Below, piece after piece: positions 53,308-63,500 of a DNA stretch of 64,000 bases; the first letter of the stretch is position 1, and every line of letters begins with the position of its first letter. Source of the stretch: CAJBVG01 sp943372995 (GTDB lineage Bacteria > Bacteroidota > Bacteroidia > Sphingobacteriales > Sphingobacteriaceae); assembly GCA_943372995.1 (NCBI GenBank), contig CALSAQ010000008.1:42168-106167 (forward strand), read 5' to 3'. The position numbers and the translations under genes are program-made. Under the pieces are notes generated by a model. That model worked only from the letters and a program-made list of their open reading frames with translations, ran no database searches and was not told where the DNA came from.

Positions 53308-54180
53308 CTAAATTATGTTTAATAATTGTTCTTTAACTTTTTCTAACTCGTCTTTCATACCAACTACTATTTTTTGAATATTAGCATCGTTCGCTTTCGA
53401 ACCCATGGTATTAATTTCTCTTCCTATTTCTTGTGAGATAAAACCTAATTTTTTCCCGTTCGCTTCTTTTTCTTTCATTACTACAAAGAAATAATCACAA
53501 TGACTTTTCAATCTGATTTTCTCTTCGGTGATATCGTATTTTTCAATAAAATAAATTAACTCCTGCTCTAATCTATTCTTATCTATATTTTCAGCTCCAA
53601 CAGCTTCTCTTAATAAATTATCTAATTTCTCCTTTATTGCAGGAACTCTCGAGTTTTCAAATTTTTCTACTTCAGGTATTGCTGCCAATATAAGTTCAAC
53701 TCTTTTTTTTAAATCTAAACTTAATGTTGCTCCTTCATCTATCCTAAATTGATTAAAGTTTTCGAGAGCTGTATTAAACGTTTGTAAAACTATTTTCCAT
53801 TCCTCTTCATCAATACTTTGTTCTTGCACCGACCAGATATCAGGAATAGATAAAGTTTGTTGAAATAAATTCGATTGATCAACCCCCAGCTCTGATGCTA
53901 GTTGCTGTAATTGGTTATAATAAGTGTTAAATTTAGCCTTGTTTAATAGCGATAACTCTTGCGTATCATTTTGCTCGATATTAATTAATACACTTGCTTT
54001 TCCTCTTTCAATTGCTTTTGAAGCTTCGATTCTAATAATACTTTCTTTATCAGAATATGTTCTTGGCATTTTTACATTTAACTCTAAGAACTTAGAATTA
54101 AGCGAACGTATTTCTACAGAGATTTTTTTCTGTAAATACTCATTACTAGCAAGACCATAACCGGTCATCGATTTCAACAT
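53308..54180 (-). CDS. yicC: YicC family RNA endonuclease-like protein
   Basis: The 290-residue protein begins MLKSMTGYGLASNEYLQKKISVEIRSLNSKFLELNVKMPR, the family N-terminus. The C-terminal DUF1732 domain shows DKNRLEQELIYFIEKYDITEEKIRLKSHCDYF and KKLGFISQEIGREINTMGSKANDANIQKIVVGMKDELEK. E. coli YicC has been reported to act on RNA, including small RNAs. A TATCTTTG box lies 17 bases upstream. It heads the yicC-gmk-nadD group, a usual arrangement in Bacteroidota. Confidence 0.95.
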   Translation of the reverse strand: MLKSMTGYGLASNEYLQKKISVEIRSLNSKFLELNVKMPRTYSDKESIIRIEASKAIERGKASVLINIEQNDTQELSLLNKAKFNTYYNQLQQLASELGVDQSNLFQQTLSIPDIWSVQEQSIDEEEWKIVLQTFNTALENFNQFRIDEGATLSLDLKKRVELILAAIPEVEKFENSRVPAIKEKLDNLLREAVGAENIDKNRLEQELIYFIEKYDITEEKIRLKSHCDYFFVVMKEKEANGKKLGFISQEIGREINTMGSKANDANIQKIVVGMKDELEKVKEQLLNII

Positions 54181-54197
54181 AATATTCGTTTAATCGC

Positions 54198-54205
54198 CAA
54201 AGATA
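54198..54205 (-). promoter_or_regulatory. -7 box TATCTTTG upstream of yicC
   Basis: An exact TATCTTTG on the minus strand, 17 bases before the yicC ATG, just past the EamA gene stop. It gives the group its own promoter. Confidence 0.55.
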
Positions 54206-54213
54206 CTAATTAA

Positions 54214-55119
54214 TTAATCTTTTCGACGTAAAAGGGGGAGGCTTGAAGGTAGGCTAACTAAATAAACACCCATAAAAATTAATACTCCGAAGAATACTTT
54301 TTGCCAAGTAAGTTCGTCCTTGCCTAATATTATTGCAATAATTGAAGCTAAAATAGGTTGTAAATAGATATATGCACCTACCAAAGATGAGTTCGCATTT
54401 CTTAGCGCCCATCCATTTAATAAATAAGTTAAAAATGTAGCTCCTGCGATTAAAAAAAGAATATCATACCAAATAATAGTTGATATAGACGACCATTCTA
54501 CTTGATTTAATTCGGGGATTGAAAAAGGTAATATAAGTATACCACCAAAGAAAAATGTCCATTTTATTACTGTAATGGGATTGTACTTATGCAATAAAGG
54601 TTTCGCAATAATTAAATAATACGAGTAAATAATTGCATTAATCATTACCATTAAATCGCCACTAAGAGTTGATGAAGAAAAACTCAATTTCGGACCAACC
54701 AATAATAATAAGGCTCCGATTAAGCCAAGTATTAGGCCTAATACTTTTATAATTGTTGCTTTTTCGTTTAAAATAAAAAATGAAAAGAAGCCAACAAATA
54801 AAGGAGTGGTTACCATTAAAATTGCACCATTAATAGGAGTAGTAATTGCAAGTCCTTTAAAAAACAACAACATATTTGCAGCAACTCCAAATACAGCACA
54901 CTTTAATAATTCTAGGTAATCTTTTTTATCTCTGATTTTTTCTCTAACAAAAATTGCATGAGTAATCCAAAGTAAGATTATTGCTCCCCAAACTCTTATG
55001 CCTATTAACCCCATCGGTTTAACATACTGAGGCATCACTTCTTTTGCAATACTAAATGTTGCTGCATAAATTAGTGATACAAGAAACAATGCAATATGTA
55101 CTCTAGCTATTTTGGGCAT
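54214..55119 (-). CDS. EamA/DMT-family transporter
   Basis: The 301-residue protein has about ten membrane helices in two EamA halves. The first half shows PKIARVHIALFLVSLIYAATFSIAKEVMP, AANMLLFFKGLAITTPINGAILMVTTPLFVGFFSFF; the second shows NANSSLVGAYIYLQPILASIIAIILGKDELTW, typical repeats of the family. Such proteins export or import amino acids or other metabolites; the substrate is not predictable. It follows the acyltransferase gene with a six-base gap. Confidence 0.9.
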   Translation of the reverse strand: MPKIARVHIALFLVSLIYAATFSIAKEVMPQYVKPMGLIGIRVWGAIILLWITHAIFVREKIRDKKDYLELLKCAVFGVAANMLLFFKGLAITTPINGAILMVTTPLFVGFFSFFILNEKATIIKVLGLILGLIGALLLLVGPKLSFSSSTLSGDLMVMINAIIYSYYLIIAKPLLHKYNPITVIKWTFFFGGILILPFSIPELNQVEWSSISTIIWYDILFLIAGATFLTYLLNGWALRNANSSLVGAYIYLQPILASIIAIILGKDELTWQKVFFGVLIFMGVYLVSLPSSLPLLRRKD

Positions 55120-55125
55120 TAAGAA

Positions 55126-55863
55126 TTATTTTTCATTAGATAGGATAAGTTCTTCCATTACTTTATACACCTTAAATTTTAAAGACTCTATGTCTTCTAA
55201 TGTATAGATACTTACATCAATTGGATCTGCAAAAACAACATCCATTATACCTGGATGTACCTGTAAGGGATTATTTCTAGGCATTAATTTTCTTGCATTA
55301 ATAATTACAAAAGGTGCAATTGCAGTACCAGTTTCTATGGCTATTCTAAAAGCTCCATCGTAAAAATCTTTTAAAACATAAGGTGTCCTATTCATCGTAC
55401 CTTCTGGGAATATCAATATGGATATTCCATTTTTTAAAATCTGTTTTAATTTTTCTACGCTTTCTGTTCTACTTTCCTTACTACTTCTATCAATCATCAC
55501 TACCACTCTTTTGTAAATAAAACCAAAAATCGGAATTTTAGACATCTCAATTTTACCAAGAGGTTTAAATGCAGTTGGTGTTGCAATAACTACTGCAGGT
55601 GCGTCTAAATATGAACCATGATTGGCAACATATATATATTGTTTAGTGGTATCTATCTTTTCGGTATTTTTCATTCTATAAAAAAACAACGATAAAGTAG
55701 AAAACAGAAATGCCCAGCAGCGTAAGAAGAAAAATGAAACTGTAGTGCCAAATTTTTTAGGAAGAAATGTGCTTAAGATGATGAAGGGTAAAAAAACAAT
55801 CATCACAGCAAAAAAAACAAGTAGACCGTATATTAAATAAATCGCTCCAAGAACATTTCTCAT
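55126..55863 (-). CDS. 1-acyl-sn-glycerol-3-phosphate acyltransferase (PlsC-like)
   Basis: The 245-residue membrane-bound acyltransferase has an N-terminal hydrophobic region (about residues 5-50), the catalytic NHGSYLDAPAVV (HxxxxD) near residue 82, the glycerophosphate-binding IFPEGTMNRTP near 151 and IAIETGTAIAPFVI near 175. It makes phosphatidic acid, or acylates a related lipid. ATG 55863 overlaps the rnc TGA by four bases, so this start is chosen over ATG 55887. It is the last gene of the acpP-fabF-rnc cluster. Confidence 0.92.
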   Translation of the reverse strand: MRNVLGAIYLIYGLLVFFAVMIVFLPFIILSTFLPKKFGTTVSFFFLRCWAFLFSTLSLFFYRMKNTEKIDTTKQYIYVANHGSYLDAPAVVIATPTAFKPLGKIEMSKIPIFGFIYKRVVVMIDRSSKESRTESVEKLKQILKNGISILIFPEGTMNRTPYVLKDFYDGAFRIAIETGTAIAPFVIINARKLMPRNNPLQVHPGIMDVVFADPIDVSIYTLEDIESLKFKVYKVMEELILSNEK

Positions 55864-56600
55864 GCTAATATATTTAAGTTCAAGCATGCTTTTTCTGCAG
55901 CATTTTTTTCAGCATTTTTTTTGCTAAAGTCTTGTCCAACTCCCATTTCTTCTCCACTAATCATTACTCGAACTGTAAATAATCGCGACTGACCATGATT
56001 TTTTTCGTCGACCACCTCAAAAGAAATCTCTTTCCCTTCTCTTTGTGCCCACTCCAACAATCTACTTTTGAAATTCGATTCTGTTTGTTCTAAATGATCG
56101 ATGTCGACATGTGGTATTAAAATTCTATTGATGATAAAATGACGAGTAAATTCATAACCCTTATCCAAATAAATAGCTCCAATTATGGCTTCAAATGCAT
56201 CACCAAATAGAGAAGAGTTTTTATTTCCTTGATTATTTAATTTCGCATCGTAATCAATCATATCACCAATTCCCAGCTTCTTCGATAATTGATTAAGGTG
56301 AGAACGATTAACCATTTTAGATCGCATTTCAGTAAGGAAACCCTCATCTTTGTATGGGAATTTTTTGAATAAGACTTCAGCGACTACCGAGCCAAGAATG
56401 GCATCGCCAAGAAACTCTAGGCGCTCATTACTATTTTTAACTCCTTTTTTGTGGATATCATTCGCCATGGATTTATGGCGCAATGCTAATCTATATAAGG
56501 TATAATTACCAGGTATAAAACCCAAAATATTACGTAAAGCTTTTAGATCTTTTTTATGTGGTGAAGTATAGAGTTTTAAAAAACCAAATGGCATACGCAA
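55860..56600 (-). CDS. rnc: Ribonuclease III
   Basis: RNase III cuts double-stranded RNA in rRNA and mRNA processing. The 246 residues show the signature NERLEFLGDAILGSVVAE near residue 57, the second acidic site GDAFEAIIGAIYLDKGYE near 129 and a C-terminal dsRNA-binding domain (about 170-245, ending AEKNAAEKACLNLNILA). The N-terminal extension of ~25 residues is a little longer than in E. coli. Close genes fabF and the acyltransferase suggest one operon with acpP. Confidence 0.96.
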   Translation of the reverse strand: MRMPFGFLKLYTSPHKKDLKALRNILGFIPGNYTLYRLALRHKSMANDIHKKGVKNSNERLEFLGDAILGSVVAEVLFKKFPYKDEGFLTEMRSKMVNRSHLNQLSKKLGIGDMIDYDAKLNNQGNKNSSLFGDAFEAIIGAIYLDKGYEFTRHFIINRILIPHVDIDHLEQTESNFKSRLLEWAQREGKEISFEVVDEKNHGQSRLFTVRVMISGEEMGVGQDFSKKNAEKNAAEKACLNLNILA

Positions 56601-56663
56601 TCTTTAACAATAAACACGAATTGTAGCATCAATATAATTATTTAGTTTTTCAAAGAGGATAAA

Positions 56664-57914
56664 TTACTCTACTTTTTTGAAAATTACAGATGCGTTATGA
56701 CCACCAAACCCGAAAGTATTACTTAAAGCTGCGCGAACTACACGCTTTTGTGCTTTATTAAAAGTAAGGTTCAATTTAGGGTCAAACTGTGGATCGTCGG
56801 TAAAGTGATTAATTGTAGGAGGTATGATGTCGTTTTTTACGGCTAAAATAGAAGCTATAGCCTCTAAAGCGCCTGCGGCACCTAACAAGTGACCGGTCAT
56901 TGATTTTGTAGAACTGATATTCAATTTATATGCATGTTCTCCAAAGCAAGAAACAATAGCTTTTGTTTCGCTGATGTCGCCAAGAGGAGTTGATGTACCA
57001 TGAACATTGATATAATCGATATCTTCTGGTTGCATTCCTGCATCGCGCATCGCATTTTTCATTACATTTTTAGCTCCTAAACCTTCAGGATGAGGTGCTG
57101 TAATATGATTTGCATCGGCAGATAAACCACCACCTGCTAATTCTGCATAAATTTTTGCTCCTCTTTTTTTCGCGTGCTCGTACTCTTCAAGTATCAACGT
57201 AGCTGCACCTTCACCCAACACAAAACCTTCACGGTCTAAATCAAATGGACGAGAAGCTGTTTTTGGAGAGTCGTTACGCGTAGAAAGGGCGTGCATCGCA
57301 TTAAATCCACCAACTGCTGCTTCATTCACACTCGCTTCAGAACCGCCAGCGATAATTAAATCGGCCATTCCTAAACGGATATAATTAAAAGCATCTATAA
57401 TAGCATTCGTTGATGATGCACATGCTGAAACAGTAGCAAAATTTGGTCCTCTCAAACCATATTTTATTGAAATATGCCCTGGAGCAATATCAATAATCAT
57501 CTTAGGAATAAAGAAAGGATTAAATCTTGGTGTACCGTCGCCTGCATTAAATCCCGTTACTTCATCAATAAAAGTACGTAAACCACCAATTCCTGAACCC
57601 CATATCACACCAGCTCTATCGCTGTCAATGGTTTCGAAATCAAGATTTGCATCTTTTACAGCTTCATCCGTAGAGGCTAAAGCGTAATGTACAAATGGAT
57701 CTAATTTGCGGGCTTCTTTTTTATCGAGGTAATTCTCGATTTGGAAGTTTTTTACTTCGCAGGCAAACTGCGTCTTAAACTTAGAGGCATCAAAATGAGT
57801 AATAATATCAGCACCACTGACCCCATCTACTAGATTTTTCCAAAATTCTGGAACAGAATTCCCTAGTGGAGTCAGTGCTCCGATACCTGTAACTACTACT
57901 CTTTTTAATTCCAT
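56664..57914 (-). CDS. fabF: 3-oxoacyl-[ACP] synthase II
   Basis: FabF condenses malonyl-ACP with longer acyl-ACP. The 416 residues begin MELKRVVVTGIGALTPLGNSV. The catalytic Cys is in TVSACASSTNAI near residue 163, and the two catalytic His are in INVHGTSTPLGDI near 303 and SMTGHLLGAAGA near 341. NTFGFGGHNASVIF ends the thiolase fold. The gene follows acpP by 24 bases, the usual FabF-ACP pair. Confidence 0.97.
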   Translation of the reverse strand: MELKRVVVTGIGALTPLGNSVPEFWKNLVDGVSGADIITHFDASKFKTQFACEVKNFQIENYLDKKEARKLDPFVHYALASTDEAVKDANLDFETIDSDRAGVIWGSGIGGLRTFIDEVTGFNAGDGTPRFNPFFIPKMIIDIAPGHISIKYGLRGPNFATVSACASSTNAIIDAFNYIRLGMADLIIAGGSEASVNEAAVGGFNAMHALSTRNDSPKTASRPFDLDREGFVLGEGAATLILEEYEHAKKRGAKIYAELAGGGLSADANHITAPHPEGLGAKNVMKNAMRDAGMQPEDIDYINVHGTSTPLGDISETKAIVSCFGEHAYKLNISSTKSMTGHLLGAAGALEAIASILAVKNDIIPPTINHFTDDPQFDPKLNLTFNKAQKRVVRAALSNTFGFGGHNASVIFKKVE

Positions 57915-57938
57915 AAGGTTGGTTAAGAGAGAATTTGA

Positions 57939-58175
57939 TTACTTAACGTTCTTTTCTAAATAAGATACCGCTTGTCCTACTGTACCAATAGTTTCTGCTT
58001 GCTCATCTGGAATAGCGATGTTAAATTCTTTTTCAAACTCCATGATTAATTCAACTGTATCCAGTGAATCAGCACCTAAGTCGTTGGTAAAGCTTGCTTC
58101 TGGTGTAACTTCACTTTCGTCAACACCCAACTTCTCTACAATAATTGCTTTTACTCTTGATGCAATATCTGACAT
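57939..58175 (-). CDS. acpP: Acyl carrier protein
   Basis: The 78-residue acidic protein carries acyl chains for fatty acid and lipid A synthesis. Ser37 in [16 protein letters not shown] is the phosphopantetheine site. Length and helix pattern are standard, ending in SYLEKNVK. It is the first gene of acpP-fabF-rnc-acyltransferase. The gap to the divergent IPExxxVDY-type gene is 160 bases and AT-rich. Confidence 0.97.
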   Translation of the reverse strand: MSDIASRVKAIIVEKLGVDESEVTPEASFTNDLGADSLDTVELIMEFEKEFNIAIPDEQAETIGTVGQAVSYLEKNVK

Positions 58176-58310
58176 AATTTTAATATTTAGGTTTTTTAAT
58201 AATTCTGTGCAAAGAAAAAGATATTATAACAAATTACAAAAATTTTATTTTTTGTGGCTAAAAATACCCCCTCCCTTCACTTTTTCCAGTTCAATAGTAG
58301 TCTTTTTTAT

Positions 58311-58318
58311 TAATTTTG
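58311..58318 (+). promoter_or_regulatory. -7 box TAATTTTG upstream of the IPExxxVDY-type gene
   Basis: A perfect TAnnTTTG box ends 19 bases before the TTG start at 58338. No clear TTTG at -33. Confidence 0.4.
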
Positions 58319-58337
58319 ACAAATAAATTTTAAGCCT

Positions 58338-58757
58338 TTGTCTAAGAAAATACTTAGAGTCGACTATAATTTCGACTTTTCATTGATTGGTATCAGCTCC
58401 AGTGCACGAGATTATCGATTGTGTTGGTATATCAACAATAATTTACCACTTAAGTTTGCTCGAATTGATGATGTGCTCATTTACAGCGAGTTTGGTGAAG
58501 AATCTTATCATTCTTGCTTTAAATATAGCTTACCAAACTCCGAAACTGACCTTTTTTTACTTAGCAATAGAAGTACTGTTACCCATATTTTACCCGAATT
58601 AAAAGAAACTGACTTTTTCATTCTAAGCACCGAAGATTTAAATGAAGAAGACCAAAAAGAGATTATTCAGTTGTTAAATAAAATTGACGTTATACAAACT
58701 GCCTACCCTATCGATCCTAATAATTTAAAATCTAGAGAGAATTTGTTGTTCTTTTAA
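58338..58757 (+). CDS. IPExxxVDY family protein
   Basis: A 139-residue soluble protein beginning MSKKILRVDYNFDFSLIGISSSARDYRLCWYIN. Its size and its place between acpP and pyk match a small Bacteroidota-only family named IPExxxVDY, whose function is not known. It lacks a signal peptide or membrane segment. The start is TTG, in CCTTTG, and no ATG lies nearby upstream. The family assignment rests on position and overall look rather than on a strict motif, so it is moderate. Confidence 0.65.
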   Translation: MSKKILRVDYNFDFSLIGISSSARDYRLCWYINNNLPLKFARIDDVLIYSEFGEESYHSCFKYSLPNSETDLFLLSNRSTVTHILPELKETDFFILSTEDLNEEDQKEIIQLLNKIDVIQTAYPIDPNNLKSRENLLFF

Positions 58758-58822
58758 CACATTCTTATCACGTATGTCGAATAAATAAAGCACCTTTAGT
58801 GGAGTTAAGTCGATAGTAATTG

Positions 58823-58861
58823 TAATAAGTACACTTATTAGTGAAATTTATATTATGTTTG
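58823..58861 (+). promoter_or_regulatory. pyk promoter region with an 18-bp near-palindrome
   Basis: TATGTTTG (58854-58861) fits the -7 box and lies 31 bases before the pyk ATG. Just upstream, TAATAAGT-AC-ACTTATTA (58823-58840) is a perfect 8-bp-arm palindrome covering the -33 region, where no TTTG is found. It could be an operator. Confidence 0.4.
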
Positions 58862-58892
58862 AATAAATATTTATCTTGAATAAAATTTAATT

Positions 58893-60323
58893 ATGAAAGT
58901 ATATCATAACCGTACAAAAATTGTTGCAACACTTGGGCCTGCATCTTCATCAAAAGAGGTATTATTAAAAATGATTAAGGCAGGGATGGATATTTGTAGA
59001 ATAAATTTTTCTCACGGTAAGCACGAAGACCTTGCTAAATTAATAAAAACAATAAGAGAGATCAATGATAAACACAACTTACATGTGGGTATTCTTGCTG
59101 ATTTACAAGGGCCAAAAATTAGAGTTGGTGAGATGTTAAACAATGGGGTTTTCTTAAAGAAAAACCAAGAGTATTTAATGACAACCAAGAAATGTATTGG
59201 CGACACAGAGAAGGCTTACATTTCATACCAAGCATTTCCTAAGGATGTTAAACCCGGAGAAATTATTTTATTAGACGATGGTAAACTTCAGTTTAAAGTT
59301 ATCAGTACAAATAGAAAAGATACTGTTAAGGTAAAAGTAATTTATGGTGGTATATTATCATCAAACAAAGGAGTAAATCTTCCAGACACTAAAGTTTCTA
59401 TCCCAAGTTTAACCCCAAAAGATTTAAAAGATTTAGATTTTATTTTAACACAAGGTGTAGAGTGGATTGGTTTATCATTTGTTCGAGAAGCAAAGGATAT
59501 TGTTGAATTAAAAAATATCATCCATAAAAGAGGATCTTCAGCTAGGGTTATTGCAAAAATTGAAAAACCTGAAGCATTAAAAAACTTAGATGAGATTATA
59601 CAAGCAACAGATGCTGTAATGGTAGCACGTGGCGATTTAGGGGTAGAATGTCCGATGGAAGAAGTTCCAATTATTCAGAAAAGAATAGTAAAGAAATGTA
59701 TGGAGCATGCCAAACCTGTTATTATAGCTACTCAAATGATGGAGAGCATGATTACAAACCCTCGTCCAACTAGGGCTGAGGTAAACGACGTGGCAAACTC
59801 TGTATTAGATGGCGCGGATGCAGTAATGTTAAGTGGAGAAACTTCTGTTGGAGAGTATCCAATTGAAGTTATATCAGCAATGCAGGTTATTATAAGAAAT
59901 ATTGAGAAATCAAGTTATCCTTACATGCAAATGCAGGCACCACATAAACGATCTAGCACCTATTTATCAGATAGTATATGTTATACGGCTTGTATTTTAG
60001 CCGAGCAAAACGATTCTTTAGGAATCGTATCGATGACACATTCTGGATATACCGCTTTCAGAATCTCTAGTCACCGTCCGAAAGCCCTAACCTTTATTTT
60101 CACTTCAAACAAGTCATTACTGTGTATGCTCAGTCTGGTATGGGGAGTAAGAGGCTTCTACTACGACAAGTTTGAGAGTACAGATAAAACCATGAAGGAT
60201 GTGAACGGAATTCTTAAGCAGAATAAGCTAGTAAGAAAGGGAGATACTGTAATTAATACAGCCAGCACACCTATTGGAAGAAGTGGGCGTACAAACACTA
60301 TAAAAATAAGCAAAATCGAGTAG
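58893..60323 (+). CDS. pyk: Pyruvate kinase
   Basis: Pyruvate kinase makes ATP and pyruvate from phosphoenolpyruvate. The 476-residue length is standard. Motifs: RTKIVATLGPASSS at the start, ICRINFSHG near 36, the catalytic Lys/Mg site VIAKIEKPEALKNLDEII near 220, AVMVARGDLGVE near 247 and the PK signature ATQMMESMITNPRPTRAEVNDVANSVLDG near 280. The C-terminal domain ends RSGRTNTIKISKIE. It has its own promoter region with a possible operator and a strong hairpin after the stop. Confidence 0.97.
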   Translation: MKVYHNRTKIVATLGPASSSKEVLLKMIKAGMDICRINFSHGKHEDLAKLIKTIREINDKHNLHVGILADLQGPKIRVGEMLNNGVFLKKNQEYLMTTKKCIGDTEKAYISYQAFPKDVKPGEIILLDDGKLQFKVISTNRKDTVKVKVIYGGILSSNKGVNLPDTKVSIPSLTPKDLKDLDFILTQGVEWIGLSFVREAKDIVELKNIIHKRGSSARVIAKIEKPEALKNLDEIIQATDAVMVARGDLGVECPMEEVPIIQKRIVKKCMEHAKPVIIATQMMESMITNPRPTRAEVNDVANSVLDGADAVMLSGETSVGEYPIEVISAMQVIIRNIEKSSYPYMQMQAPHKRSSTYLSDSICYTACILAEQNDSLGIVSMTHSGYTAFRISSHRPKALTFIFTSNKSLLCMLSLVWGVRGFYYDKFESTDKTMKDVNGILKQNKLVRKGDTVINTASTPIGRSGRTNTIKISKIE

Positions 60324-60328
60324 CCTAT

Positions 60329-60406
60329 TTTTTCTGGATTTTTCCTGAAAAAATATCGAAAACCAATGTTTTCCACAGGGATAAAACATTGGTTTTCTTC
60401 GTTTTA
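60329..60406 (+). terminator. pyk terminator with perfect 15-bp stem
   Basis: GAAAACCAATGTTTT (60358-60372) pairs exactly with AAAACATTGGTTTTC (60383-60397) over a ten-base loop, followed by TTCGTTTT. A first hairpin with TTTTTTC/GAAAAAA arms lies at about 60329-60353. The pair should end pyk transcription before the reductase promoter. Confidence 0.75.
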
Positions 60407-60460
60407 AACGTATTTATCTCGTGTAAGGGTACTTTATCGTATGCGGTGTGGAAAACTCTA

Positions 60461-60492
60461 TTTGATGTGCCCTTTAAGGTCTATTAAATTTG
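60461..60492 (+). promoter_or_regulatory. Bacteroidota promoter of the ribonucleotide reductase
   Basis: TTTG (60461-60464), a 20-base spacer and TAAATTTG (60485-60492) match the consensus fully. The leader is about 60 bases and contains a short hairpin (CACTTC 60501-60506 with GAAGTG 60516-60521). No cobalamin riboswitch or NrdR box pair is visible. Confidence 0.7.
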
Positions 60493-60558
60493 ATGAAAAA
60501 CACTTCTACTTTTTTGAAGTGCCTAACTATAACGTTAACAGCAAATTAATTTATTACG

Positions 60559-63500
60559 ATGAGCAAAAAAGAAACTAAAGGAAAAGGGATGAAATTAGAC
60601 CGCTATTTCACCCAGAAGGGAGTAAGTCCTTACGATTTATTTACATATGAAAAACGAACTTCGGTAATACGTAACCCCGCGGGTGATGCCGTATTTGAAA
60701 TGAACGATGTAGAAGTTCCTGGATCATGGTCGCAAGTGGCAACGGATATTCTTGCTCAGAAATATTTCCGTAAAGCTGGTGTTCCACAAGCAGATGGTAC
60801 ATTAGGTTCGGAAAAATCTGTTAAACAAGTTGCACATCGTATGGCTAATTGTTGGATGGATTGGGGGAAACGCTATGGTTATTTCGCTAGCGATGAAGAT
60901 GCAACTGTATTTTACGATGAGTTAGTATATACTATTGTAGGTCAATTAGCGGCACCAAATTCACCACAATGGTTCAATACTGGTTTGCATTCATCATATG
61001 GTATTACAGGTAAACCACAAGGGCATTACTTTGTAAACCCTGAAACTGAAAAATTAGAAAAGTCTACTTCAGCATACGAACGCCCACAACCACACGCTTG
61101 CTTTATCTTATCTGTTGATGATGATTTGGTAAACGAAGGTGGTATTATGGATTTATGGGTACGTGAAGCACGTATTTTTAAATATGGTTCTGGTGTAGGT
61201 ACAAACTTCTCACGTATACGTGGTGAAAGTGAAAAACTTTCGGGTGGTGGACACTCATCAGGCTTGATGTCGTTTTTGAAAATTGGCGACAGAGCAGCAG
61301 GAGCAATTAAGTCTGGCGGAACAACCAGAAGAGCAGCAAAAATGGTTTGCTTGGATTTAGATCACCCAGAGATTGTAGAATTTGTTAACTGGAAAGTGGA
61401 AGAAGAGAAAAAAGTTGCTGCATTAATTGCTGCAGGTTACTCTTCAGACTACGAAGGTGAAGCATACAGAACGGTTGCTGGTCAGAATTCTAACAACTCA
61501 GTTCGTATTCCTAATTCATTTTTCCGCGCATTAGAAAATGGAACGGATTGGGATTTAATAGCACGTACTAACGGTAAAAAAATCAGCAGTGTTCCTGCAG
61601 AAAAACTATGGAACGACATTGCGTTTGCCGCATGGGCATGTGCAGATCCAGGTGTACAATACGATACAACAATTAACGAATGGCACACTTGCCCTCAAGG
61701 AGGAAGAATAAACGCTTCTAACCCTTGTTCGGAATATATGTTCCTAGATAATACTGCATGTAACTTAGCATCTATCAACTTACGTCACTTCTTCAATGAA
61801 AACACATTGGAATTCGACGTAAAAGGATTCGAGCATATTTGCCGTATCTGGACGATGGTACTAGAAATTTCTGTTTTGATGGCGCAATTCCCATCAAAAG
61901 AAGTTGCACAATTATCATACGAATACAGAACCTTAGGTTTGGGTTATGCAAACTTAGGATCTATGTTAATGGTAGCTGGTATTCCATACGACAGTGAAAA
62001 AGGACGTGCAATAGGTGGAGCTATTACAGCTATCATGACTGGTGTAGCTTATGCTACTTCAGCGGAAATGGCTAAGCATTTAGGACCATTTGTAAAATTC
62101 GAAGAGAATAAAAATGACATGATGCGAGTAATGCGCAACCATCGTTATGCAGCATATAATGCAACAGATGCATACGAAGGATTAGAGATTGCGCCTCCAG
62201 GCATCGACCCGAAATACTGCCCAGATTACTTATTATCTGCAGCATGCAATGCATGGGATAAAGCAGTAGAGTTAGGAGAAAAACACGGATACAGAAATGC
62301 ACAAACTACAGTAATTGCTCCAACTGGAACAATTGGTTTAGTAATGGATTGTGATACTACAGGTATTGAACCAGATTTTGCATTAGTGAAATTTAAAAAA
62401 TTATCTGGTGGTGGATATTTCAAAATTATCAATCAAGCAGTTCCTGCAACCTTAAGAAATTTAGGTTATGATGAAAGTCAAATTGATGCGATTATCAATT
62501 ATGCAAAAGGATATGCAACAATAAAAGGAGCGCCACATATCAACTTTGATTCATTAGCTGCAAAAGGATTTACTCAAGATGATTTAGAAAGAGTAGACAA
62601 AGGAATGCTATCTGCATTCGAAATTAGCTTTGCATTTAACGTATGGTCCTTAGGAGAAGATTGCTTAAAACGATTAGGGTTCAAAGCAGAACAATACAAT
62701 GCACCTAACTTTAATTTACTACAAGCATTAGGATTTAGCAGATCACAAATCAACGAAGCGAACACCTATGTTTGTGGTACGATGACCACCGAAGGAGCTC
62801 CATATTTAAAAGAAGAGCATTATCCAATTTTCGATTGTGCTAATCGTTGTGGTACTATCGGACAAAGATATATTCATGCACATGGCCACATTAAAATGAT
62901 GGCAGCTGCACAACCATTCTTATCGGGAGCAATTTCAAAAACAATCAATTTACCTAACGAAGCATCGGTAGATGAAATTAAAGATTGCTACCAATTAAGT
63001 TGGGAGTTAGGATTAAAAGCAAATGCATTATATCGTGATGGATGTAAATTATCACAACCATTATCAACTAAAGCATCTAGCGACGATAAAATAGAAAGCG
63101 TAGAAGAAGTATTAGGAGAAGCTGCTAATGTTAAATTAAGCGACTTAACACCTGAGCAAGTTTTAGAAGCTGCTAGAGCAATCTTAGAGCGTTCTAAAGA
63201 CACTTCTTTCAAACGTCAACTATCAAGTGTGGTAGAAAAGAAGAGCATGCCAGCTAAACGTAAAGGCTTTACACAAAAAGCAGCAGTGGGTGGTCAAACC
63301 ATTTATGTACGTACCGGTGAATACGAAGATGGAACATTGGGAGAGATCTTCATCGATATGCACAAAGAAGGAGCAACATTCCGCTCATTGATGAACTGTT
63401 TTGCAATTGCTATTTCAGTTGGTTTACAGTACGGAGTACCTCTAGAAGAATTTGTAGACAAGTTTGCCTTTACACGATTTGAACCATCGGGTATGGTATC

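Noticed and set aside
60400..60558. Cobalamin riboswitch or NrdR boxes before nrdJ
   Set aside because: I looked for the B12-box and paired NrdR-type sites and saw neither. The leader is only about 60 bases after the predicted promoter.
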